Positions 33,401 through 45,400 of a stretch of 55,459 nt of DNA are shown piece after piece; positions within the stretch are counted from its first letter, which is position 1, and each line of letters opens with the position of its first letter. The notes beneath the pieces were generated by a model, which did no database searches, was not told the DNA's origin, and saw only the letters and a program-made list of their open reading frames with translations. The translations under genes were made by a program, and so were the position numbers. The DNA comes from Theristus sp. LFF4_11 (taxonomy: Eukaryota; Nematoda; Chromadorea; Monhysterida; Xyalidae): contig JASANC010001207.1 of the NCBI GenBank assembly GCA_030248135.1, forward strand, positions 1-55,459, in the 5' to 3' direction.

Positions 33401-36400
33401 TTCGGGCGAATCGGTCGTGTAAATTGGCGAAATCGGTCTAGAAACGAAAAACTAGAAAATGGTGTTTTCCAGGGTAATTCAATGCGCTGATCACGGATTT
33501 TGGGTTAGTTTTCTTACGTGAGCAACTTTAGATGCTGAATCGTGACGATTTCAAGCGAATCGGTCGTTGAAATTGGCGAAATCGGTCTAGAAACGAAAAA
33601 CAAGAAAATGGTGTTTTTCAGGGTAATTCAATGCGCTGATCACGGATTTTGGGTTAGTTTCTTAAGTGAGTAACTCTAGATACTGAATCGTGACGATTTC
33701 GGGCGAATCGGCCGTGGAAATTGGCGAAATCGGCCCAGAAATGAAAAACCAAAACAACGGTGTTTTCCAGGGTAATTCAATGCGCTGATCACGGATTTTG
33801 GGTTAGTTTTCTTACGTGAGCAACTCTAGATGTTGAATCGTGACGATTTCGGGCGAATCGGCCGTCGAAATTGGCGAAATCGGTCCAGAAACGAAAAACA
33901 AGAAAAGGGTGTTTTCCAGGGTAATTCATTGCGCCGATCACGGATTCTGGGTTAGTTTTTTATGTGAACAATTTTAGGTACTGAATCGTGACGATTTCGG
34001 GCGAATCGGCCGTCAAAATTGGCGAAATCGGTCCAGACATGAAAAACAAGAAAACGGTGTTTTCCATGGTAATTCATTGCGCCGATCGCCGATTCTGAGT
34101 TAGTTTTTTTATGTGAGCAACTCTAGATGCTGAATTGTGACGATTTCGGGCGAATAGGCCGTGAAATTTAGCGAAACCGTTCCAGAAATGAAAAACAAGA
34201 AAACTGTGTTTTCCATGGTAATTCTTTGCGCCGATCACGGCTTTTGGGTCAGATTTCTTATGTGAGCAATTCTAGGTACTGAATCGTGACGATTTTGGGC
34301 GAATCGGCCGTTGAAATAGCATAAGCGAAATCGGCCATAAAATGAAAAATGAAAAACCTGACTTGTCCGGGGTTTAGAAGAATGTGTGACCAACGAATTG
34401 TGATTTTGGTCCAAGCTTCGGGGCTTATGTAAAAGTCAGAATATTATCTAAAAATGCGGGAGACGCATATAAAAGGAGGAATATGGCCTTGTGTAAGCAG
34501 TGAAAGACTTGGCTCGACGCTTTTCAAGTCTCTGATGTGGTACACACGGATACAAGTACATAAGAGTCATATTTTTGCGCCGTGCACATCGCAACCCTCG
34601 TACATTGTAGACAAATGAAACTGTCACATTTGCTTTATTTCTAACATTTAGCGACCACTAAAACCACTAAAATAACGATCAGACTTTAGATCGCTGACAC
34701 TGGTTTGCACAAAGTGTGTCGCAGAGGCATTGGGGAACGCAAGGTCTCCTTCTGTAGCATAGGCAATGACTCACCGGTGTATCCTGTCACAAGGGTTTGG
34801 TAAAAAGGGTGAAAATCAACGGAAGACAACACTTTTTGCACTGGTGCTGCTGTGTGCACAGCGGTGCGTACGTTAGCAACAACGATAAAGCTACAGTATG
34901 GCCGAATAAATAAGGTAGTCCATCAATGCGGGATCAGTCGGAGACTAGACTTTTTAAAAAATGCCAATATGATTCTTATTCATGTGTGCAAAGGAGAAAG
35001 AATGAACAGAATAACACGATGAATCCATTAGTCTAAAAAAACGCGTCAAATTTGGCACACAATCTGGTTTCTAAACGTCTTTTTTCTTTCATTCAAATTT
35101 CGCGCGCTCCTTTCACCCTGAAAAAAGCTGCCATGTTTACTCGGCCATTCCGTACATGCAGCAATGTTTTGCAATCTCTGGTGTTTCTGTTTTTGCACAG
35201 AATTTACAGAATTTCGCACATGGTGTGATTTTAGACTAAACTGAAGAGGACAATTGAAAAATAACTTTTTGCGCTTTTCAGCAAGCTTTTAAACAACAAA
35301 CGCGGCGCAAAAATATGACTCTTATGTACTTGTATCCGTGTGTACCACATCAGAGACTTGAAAAGCGTCGAGCCAAGTCTTTCACTGCTTACACAAGGCC
35401 ATATTCCTCCTTTTATATGCGTCTCCCGCATTTTTAGATAATTGTGTGTATGTATGGTTTTAAATTCTCATTGTGATTGAACAAATTGAAAGAAAACCAT
35501 GCTTCAACATTTTGCGTATGTTAATCCAAATATGATAAATACATTGTGTACTATCTTATCTGTACATACCGTACTAAGAACTTGTACACATATAAATGAA
35601 CGTGTGCAACTAAACTTGTAAAGTACATGGTAAGCAAAAGATTTTACTATAAAGTAATCATTACAGTACACTTCGTAATTACATCATTGCATGTGGCACA
35701 ACATTTGTTGTATGTGGTGGTATTGCATTTTTTAACTGAGAAAAAATGCAGGGAATTCCTAAGCCAAGTTTCTTACTGCCTGCACGAACACCATGATATT
35801 CCACCATTTACATGCGTCTTCATATTACATATATTTACACATATTAGATAATTTTCCCACCCACTGCTTGCAACCTAATTGCAGTCCGAACGATTGGCTG
35901 TGTTTACGCACATTGTTTTTCAGGTTTTAAGTGGTGTTCAAACTTTGCACCCTTTCAAACATTTCAACTCAAAATCAAGAAAGAATTTTGTTTACGCGTG
36001 AGAGCTACACACGTTCATGACCCCTGATGCATACGTATGTATATGTGATGTACATACATACTACGGCCCTATAGTTTGTGTGCATTGCAGAATGCGTTAA
36101 TAACCATCGTAAATGAAAATGAAATGGCATGTTATCAAATAATATCGAAGGAAAATATGTGTTTTGCCTTCTAGGGCTCATTCAGTGGAACCTCGTTAAA
36201 AAGAAACACATTCTGCGCTTTTGCCATGCTCCGCGTTTATTTGGTGCACCATGCCATATGCTTATGTGTATGTTTATACTGAATCAGAAATAAAGTTCAT
36301 TTTGTTTACTGCTTTGTAAAAATGCGTATAGAAACTGTGAAATGCGTGTTCGATTTGAAGACATGTGAACTTTTCAAAAAAAAGAATAAGACATTTAACG

Positions 36401-39400
36401 GCTTTAGTTTTAATGGCTTAAAAGCAGCGAATCAGCCGATTGCTATGATTTCCATACAACATTGCGTGTGATTTGTGCGTGTGTTACAAAACATATAGAA
36501 AGTAAAACTATGCATGTTGATCTGGGCGTTGTGTCGTCAGTTGGTGTCACACAAGGATATCATGCTGCATAGTTCCTCTGCCTTGAACTCGTTAGTATTT
36601 CAAGACAAAGCTCGTTTTCTCACTCCACAGTTTCTGAACATTCATGTTGACCCCCAAAAGAAACAAACGATAAAGAACAGTTTATGTCCATCTGGTTAAT
36701 TTCGGTAATTCGCTGCTGACGACTGAACTGTTTTTCTATGACTTCCTGAAAGCTTTTAGAGCTGAATTCAATTTTTTGTGACTTAGGACCGTTTTTCATC
36801 GTCACTTTTGACATACACACGTATTTAGGTTATGTATCTCGGAACCCGTATCCGTGGTCCTCAAGCTGATGAAGCAAGCTCAATAACTTTCACATTTTAT
36901 TGAGACTGTTTTATGATGCATGTAAAACTCGCACGAATTTTATAAGGTCAAAATTCGTGTCATTTCGTTCGTAGGCTTTTGTGGTTTACTGTTGCAATGT
37001 ATAAGTTTGTTTGCTGATCCTTGTGTTTCACAAAACTGTTGTTCAGCAAGTTGTGGCCATGATAAGAGGTGATAACTTTTCTGACAACCAAATGCCGTCT
37101 CCACTAGGAAGTATATTATGAAGCTTTAAATTAAATTTTCAATGTTGTTGAAAACGTCACAGATACAGTATTTTCAGTTGTTTTTGTGTTTCTTGTATGT
37201 TTCACAATGTTTCTCATTCGCCCCTTTTACAACCGAAAATGACAGTTACCAAACCGTACCGCCAGGAATTTGAATAAACCGTACCAAAACCGTACCGAAA
37301 GGTTTTTGACTTTTGAACCGTACCGAAAACGTACCGAAACATTTTGAGCATGTTTTTACCGAAACCGCCCGCGACCCACGTGAACCGCGGCAACACTGGT
37401 TACGCGTGTGAAAAATAATTCTTTCACATTTGCATGGATTTTCTGTTGTCGTCCGCCAGTAAAATTCCCTTGAGAATTTTAGAAATATCAAATAAAAACA
37501 ACGGTTCTCATTTCACAACAATGTTCATACATCTAAAAAACTTACACACCATAAAGCAATTTTCTGGAGATGTTCGTTCGTGTGTCTTAACTTCAAGATG
37601 CAGGAAGGAACGCAGCAAGAAAACTGCCATTTTGCGTTAGTTTTCATCGTTTGCCGCTGAATGGAAAGAAAAATACCGAACGTTTATTCTATCGCACGCT
37701 AATGGTCATATGCGGAACTCATATTTTGATTTTCAACGCCGGTTTTTGCTACGCTGGTATTTATTTAGAGATAGATAACTTAAACTTTAAAACACACGAC
37801 TTGCAAAAGGCTAAATTATTTTGAGGCTGCCAAAACGGTTTCAAAAACAAAACCGTCAATTACAGGGTGGGTCAAAAAGAGCAAATTTAAAATGGCTCGT
37901 ATTAATCACGAAATATGAGATGAAATTTGGAACATTTATGTTTTATGTATTCAAATTTCAGCTAAAATCATTGATGCACAAACTCAAATCTTGTGGTATT
38001 CAGCAACATTTTTTCAAAAACAATAAAATGTTTTGGTAATACTACAGTTAGACCTGGACCAAAATGAATAAAGTCCACGTTGTGGTTTTAGCGGGAAAGA
38101 AAGCCACGGTGGTGGATAGTGGGTCGACCGTTTGAACACTCTCACTAAAGACAACGGCGACCAATTGTGAACAACTCTGAAAGACTGGCAAATCAGAGTT
38201 CTTGTGCAAAAAATGAACATTTAGAGCGCCCAAACGACAACTTGAACAATGTTTATCCAGAGTAGAACTTGTATCAAAAACACCTTTTGTTGATTGCAGC
38301 GATTTGCATCAATGTTTTCAGCTGTAATTTGAATACACAAGAAGGCATACATTCTATAAGCGTGTATGATTTTAGCTCAATAAACTTTTACCGCTGATGA
38401 ATACGAGCCATATTTTATTTTGCTCTTTTTTGGCCCACCCTGTACATTATACATGCCGATTTATTCGTACGCTGTGCATAATATTAGTTTCACAATTGTG
38501 GACATAAAATGCTTATTATTCGCCCAGATGTTTTGGCTGTGAATTGTGCACATTGCACAAGACTGACTGTGTGCGTTCATTCAACATACGAACACACCAG
38601 CCAATATTTTCAAGTTCAAACTCTGCGACAAACCAAATACCTCTGAACGTTTGTGAAAAACTGAAACGAAACGAAGAGAAACAAACACATGTGTCCTAAA
38701 ATGAGTCCACACAGCATAAATTTATTTGTTGGTGAGACAATAATGCAGCTTCAATGAATTTCAAGCGGCTGGTGAAAAATACAATTTGTTACAGTGTACT
38801 ACTGATGCTTTAATTCTTCGGCACGGATATTATGAAAAATAGCGGCAGTTACATTCTCGCTAATCAAACAGAAAACAGAGAATTTATGTCAGCAGAAAAT
38901 GTGAAATATACAAACAAGCCGGTTGCAAGCAGAAATGCCACGAATGCAACCATCGCGGCAGGCAATGCGCTCTACTTAGCGCCGAGTTACAATGCTCGCA
39001 GCACGTTCCCTGATGTTCTGATAAACTCGATTCACTCAAATTCATACTCAATCACCGATCCAGAGACAGTTCGCCATTATTTTCCGGCAATTGAGGAGAA
39101 TTGTCGTTGCAATGACACTTTGCTCGCTGCCAAAACTGGCAGATCACCAACGGTTCGCAGCAGCAAACGACACAAATGTAGCTTTGTGACGGACCCAACC
39201 AAAGCGAGGCTGCTTGCGAGCGGACAACAAACAGCAACACTGGACAGCACTAACATTGATTGCGTCAACCCAAGTAAAACCAGAAACCGAGGCCGTTTAA
39301 AAGTGCGCTGCAACAACTTTGCACTGACCATTTCGGCCGCATGTTTTCTGCTGTTAATTGTGATTGTTATGATTATTGTGTACACTGTCATTGAGCAGTC

Positions 39401-42400
39401 GGTGCGCGAAAAATTGGCGCAAGGTAATTTGCACATATGCTTTGATGGAAACAGTGTTTCACTTGGAATTTCCGGATATGTTTCTAATCACATAAAATAC
39501 TTGAATTACCGAACCCACAAAATTTTCTTTTCTCCTCTTTCAGGCGAACAACACAAGAAGCGGAAGCCTATTAAGCAAAGTAAGTTCGGTGTATCCGCTA
39601 TTTTACTTGCATTACGAAACGAAAAAAACAAAAAGAAACAAAAAAATTAAAACAACTACAATGTATTATCTTTTATTTTGGTTTTGGGGCTCAATGCGTT
39701 TGCCCACGGGGATAGGAAAAAGAAAATGTTTCACGGAATTCAAAACTAGGTTATGGTAGACACTTCTCCATGTGCTGACGCATTACAGGTTTGGTTCGGT
39801 TGCTGGGTTTTTTCTTAAGGCGTGAAACTTTTGTGCCTGCGGTCTTCATGAAACGATCACAGTTTTTTTTCAGTGCCATGTGAAAAGCGCATCTGCCGTT
39901 TCGGGGCGACGTGTCTGGTGAGCCACGGGCGTGCGAAGTGCGTCTGCCCGGACTGTCAGATTGAGAATCCGCAGTTGTTCACGGGTGCCGTGTGCGCGTC
40001 CAACCAGCAAAGCTACGCCTCCGAGTGCCACATGCGTGTTGCCGCCTGCAAGACACAGACCGAGTTGATTCCCATGCACCCGGGACCCTGTCGTAAGTCG
40101 TCACTGACGCTCACACTTAAATTTTGCTTCGTTTACATTTGCACGTCTTTTATTTGCACAAACTGTAAATAGCGACTCGCAGCAGGTTAAAAACAAATCA
40201 AGGTTAAACAATTTTAAAATTTTTAATCAAAAAAACAAATCAAAATTTTGTGAAGATTATACAGATTTTTCGGCGCCTTATTTTTGATTGTAGTTTTTGT
40301 TGCAGCAGCTGTGGTACGATTCAGCCGTATCGCTTTTTGGCTTTGCGTTATGTCATGAGCATGTTTCTCTCGTTTTGTGTTTTTACTGGTATTATTTGTA
40401 CATGCATGTACATGTACTTAGATGTTATCAGATGTATGCAAGATCTCAATCGCAAAATACGTTGTATATCCCAGTTTCAGGCGCCCCAAACCATCAAAAT
40501 ACAAAATGCACAAAAACACTTGATTTGAGAGCTGCAGATAAACAATCGTATGTACATGTACGCTGAAGAGCAAAAGAGGAAGCAGCACATCAGCAGATTT
40601 GGCTGAAACTGTTGCTACTGATGAAGAACTTTTGTTTTTCTATGTCACTCGTCAGGGTGATAAAAAACGTCAATTTTTGAAGCAGTGCGATCTCGCGAGT
40701 CGCGACTACACTGATGTCTAAAGCTGAAATTTGCACCACGTATAGTAATTTGGTTCCCATTTGTTGTGTAAAAATTCAGTCAAAAATGTTAACTCAAAAA
40801 AGGCACAATCGTATTATCAATTTTTTTAAGTTCTGCGACTGAATGCGTGTGCCGACGTACATAGAAAGAAAACTAGTTTCAATCTTTATGTGGCAATTCA
40901 AAGTCACCTAAGTGACTCGGCCCTATGTGGGGGACTCGGATCATTTTACCAATTTTGAATTCCCGCGTCATGAGACTGTTTACCTACACACCTATGCGCG
41001 CATTGAGTTGCGGTACCAAAATAAAAGATCATACTTTTATGCAATATCACATCGTCTTTTGTTTTACTGTCATCTGCTCCATAATTGTCTTGTTTTAGTC
41101 GCTTAAACTGTTCAATGCACCGTGTCAACCGTTGTTCGCTAATGGCTAGACACGTCACTGAGCGGTCGCTGGATTGGCCCCGTAGTCCCATTCATTGAAA
41201 TTTTTGGCTGACATTTTACACAGCAAATGGGAATCAAATGGCTACAAGAGGTGCAAATTTTAGCTTCAGGCAATGATGCAGTCGCGAGATCGAAACGTTT
41301 TAATGATAGACGTTTTTTGATCATCCTGTACATAGCTGGACTACGATTGGATACACTAAGCTAGCTGTGCATGTACATATACAATAGTTGTAATAAACAT
41401 TTGTGGGCACAAGTTTCTAAGCCATAAATACGCTGTTTTGAAAACTACCACTTCAATCGATTTGAATTCATTTGCAGAATATCGTGACATATGTCACGAC
41501 ATCCACTCTTAGATTATGATCTGTCTGTACTATTTAGTCTGTAGTTCACAAGCGCACTGCATCACGCTCCATGGATGAAGGAAAAAAGTTCTTTAAAAAT
41601 AATATGGCATAAAAACATTTTTTGGCAGGCACATATATTTTTTCACACTTGCGTACTTTGCTTTTTTGTATGTTTGAATGTACACTGGTCGACTGGTGCA
41701 CCTTAAAGAATATATTTGGTTTTTAGATTGAAATAAGCAATGCTGCGCAGCACATCATTTGGTTGTTGTGAAAAAGTTTTCCGACTTTCTTATACCAAAG
41801 AATTCACCCTCTCATGGGATTGATCTGGGTGTCTTGGTTGCTCTCGTGTAACTGCACAACAAAAAGTTGTAAAAAATAGCCGCTTGTTTAACTCAACTCC
41901 CTGATCACTACTTTAGTGTTAAAATTCTTTTGAGTTTTTTTAATTAAAAAACATGTCCATTAGTAAACGGTCAATATGCCATCGTTAGCTGGACATAATG
42001 CCATCTTGCACTACAATTTCAGCCGGTGCTATCATTGCAATATTGGGCATTTGTGTCGCGCATACTGAGTTATTTCTCACATGGTTCAAAACCATAGAAT
42101 TTGTGAAAGGCTGTGCCTTTCTTTGCTTCAACGAATTTTGTAGGAAGCAATAAGCATTATATATAAGACAGTTCGTAAAAATGATCACACGCACAGTTTG
42201 GCAGAGTGCGCTGGAAAAGCGAAGTTTGAAATAAGCTTATCCGCTGTGTCCCTCCCTCACTTATGAACATCGATGGCTCTCCAGCACTTCATGTCACGTG
42301 TCAATGGAAATGCCTGTCCGCGCCATAATGTCAATTCAGATTTTTTCTTCCAGTGTAACGTCACAAGTAAGATTGAACAAAGATAGGAGTGAAATCATTA

Positions 42401-45400
42401 AGTAACAAACAAAAGGTTTTTGGTTGTACTTGTTTTAAACCTCGAGTGCTGACCAAGTTATTTGACCAGAGACCAGACCTCGCGGCCAACAATTACAAAT
42501 GCCTGCGTTCTGGCACGTTTTGAGTGTGGCCCATGCAATAGCTTTCTTGTCTTGAAATTCAAATTATATGCGTTTTTCTTCTTCCTTTGCTGGGCGCATG
42601 CAACTTAGTTACGCCCCATATTTTACCGGTACGCCTATTTGCCCTGGATGTTATCCTATCAGTACTTTAGTTTATTGCAGCCAGTTTGTTTAGCCAGTTT
42701 TACTCTTGGAACACGCACGCAGTAAAAAGATCAAATTTTGATGCAATTTTAGATGCAGATGCAAATGTAGAAGCACATGTTCAGTCGAACTCTAGATTAT
42801 AAGATATCAGCTGATTGGTTGATGATCAAATATCTCCACCTCCACAGCAAAGCCTCAGGAAAGCATCACGTGATCACCAACCAGTGAGAGCTCAGAGATA
42901 AAACTATTACAATGCATTACCGTTAAACGCTCTACCATGACGTTGGCGTTACAGTTCTGCCTGGTGTCCGCACTGACGAGCCCAGGGGGCACCGCGGTAT
43001 GCGTCTACCTGGCAAAACCGCAGACAGCGAACTTCATGGAAAGTCATCCATTTCCAGCTGACCAACTAAAGAATATTTTTCGGCCGTTGTATATCACTTG
43101 CGCGTACTTGTTACAAATGGGAAGCTCGCATTTCTTTGCATCCTTTCGCATTTTTTCGCACGCGTCCCTTTGCCTCACTGAAGTATGTAATTCCATGACA
43201 AAATTGCGTTCTATAACTTGTACCTTCATTTAGTTCGCATGAAAATAGAATCGGATAAATCGACTTAATTTCAAAAGTAATACATCTCTATTACACATGC
43301 GATGTCCGTTTTATATTTAACAACTACTACTGTACGTGCATTTGAACGCTATTTTAGACGGTTCACCTCCGAAGCAAATTGGGCCCCAAAATCAATTCAC
43401 GTTTTTTTTCAAGAAATGCGCGACAATTTTGAGACGCACGCGGAGCAATACTGGCAGTGCTCTACACATTGTATCAAAACTCGCAGTGGTTGGAGTGGTT
43501 GGAACACCCCCCCCCGCAAATATGAGTGGTTTCAAATTCAGAGTTTTGATTGTTTCAGTGCAATATAAAGAAAAGTCTTTGAATTACAGAATTTTATTGA
43601 TGTTCTGTATTTTTGTTTGCTTCCTAATTTAAAAACTGGTCTGTTCATCGTTTTCAACAAACATTGTTTGTATTGTTCCAGAAACAAAACTATTGCACAT
43701 CCACAAAACGCCAATTCCACAAAACAATATAATCAATAAGTGCATGTATTGACAGCAACGAAATAATATGGCGTTTGCTTACTTTTGCTTATTCTACCTT
43801 TATTCATTGTGTGTTGCATCGGCAATCGTTCTTCGTTCAGTCACCGCATGTTATGCATGGCCAGAAGGTTTGAAAGTCAAAGTAATACCGTGTTTTAAAG
43901 CAAAGTTTAGCCACGATACGAGCCAGGGGGGCACCGCAAGCAGCGAACTTCATGTATTTAATCGCGTCTAAAGCTTGCAAGACAGTACAGCAAAAGCATT
44001 ATGTGAAATAACCAAAGCAGTTACGATTTATCACAGTGAGTGTGTGCCGTTTTACTTGCACAGGGGTACAAGATCCATGTGTGAAGAAAGTGTGCAACTT
44101 TGGCGAGCACTGCGAAGTGGATCCAGTGACGATGCAGGCGACGTGTGTCTGTCCGCGGTCGTGTCCGTCCTTCGGAGACAGCGTTGGCTCACAGCCCGTT
44201 TGTGGCTCTGATGGCAGGGACTACAAAAACACTTGTGAACTAAATCGGTTTGTCAGAGGACATCACAGATAACAATGACCGGGTGGATTAAAAAAATTAA
44301 TCAATTCCAAAATTTCAACAACAAAGAGCTTTTGAATGAACTTTTGAATTGTTTTTGAAGATAGGAGAACGCTGTTGTAGAAATGGAAGATGATAAAAAC
44401 TCGGATGAGGTGCACTCAGCACACAATTCCAACGTCAAGTTTTAATTGGAATAGAATTTTTAAAATTCGCTATTTTTTGGTTCACCCTTGACGATGAGTG
44501 CTTTTAAACCGTGGTTGGAAGAATGTGCCAGGTGATCACACTTCCACTTACAGTTTTAAAATTGACATTTTCAAAAACGTTTTCTTGTTTCGTTATTATT
44601 CCAACAATATAAGAATCAATGAAATTGCAGCGCAGCATGCTCGTCCAGGCCGCCACGCGACATTCGCATCAAATTCACCAATAGATGCGGTACGTTCGCT
44701 GAAAGTGTTGCTGGCAAATGTCGAATGCTTGCTTACAGTCGTTGCTCGTTCGTACACACACATTCGTGCGTATGTACTTTCTGCAGTGAATGACCATAGC
44801 ACACGATTGTTCAGCATTGCAATTGTGCCTATTGACACGCATGTGTTTCATTCTCGTTCAGACCCGTGTGCCCACCAGCAGTGTCCCATTGGCACCACGT
44901 GCAAGCTGAACGCGGCGCGCGTGCCCGAGTGTCGCTGCAGCACACAGTGCGAACTGCACGAGCAGCCGGTCTGTGCGAGCGATGGCAAAACCTACCGCAA
45001 CGCCTGCATCATGCGCGTCACCGGATGCAGACAGTTCAAACATCAGCTCAGGGTCGTCTTCAACGGACGCTGCGAGAACGGTCGCACTCTAGTCCACTTA
45101 TTTACCTGTTCGCATTGCTGTCACCGTACACAGCCACACTGAATTTGTTGCACATATCAAATAAACCACCCCCATAAACAACATTTGTAGCTGCATCAAT
45201 TTCTCAGGTTGCGCTGAAAACGCTGATGTTGCGGCTGCTGCAGGTTTTCTTGATTGGACACATTAGCTCTAGCAGCACAGTATGTCCGAATAAACAAGTC
45301 ATTGTTACTGGCTGTAAAGCGCAAACTGGAATAAAACAACAGGATCGGATTAGGTTTGGGATGTACCCACAAACTGCTTTTAATCAATGCCGAAAACCTA

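Noticed and set aside
31089..34330. CRISPR-like array
   Set aside because: Repeats of 149 and 172 bp with no unique spacers, in a eukaryotic intron; these are satellites.
43768..43971. 67-codon frame with a hydrophobic start (MAFAYFCLFYLYSLCVASAI)
   Set aside because: No downstream structure, and it runs into a repeated cassette; not enough to call a gene.
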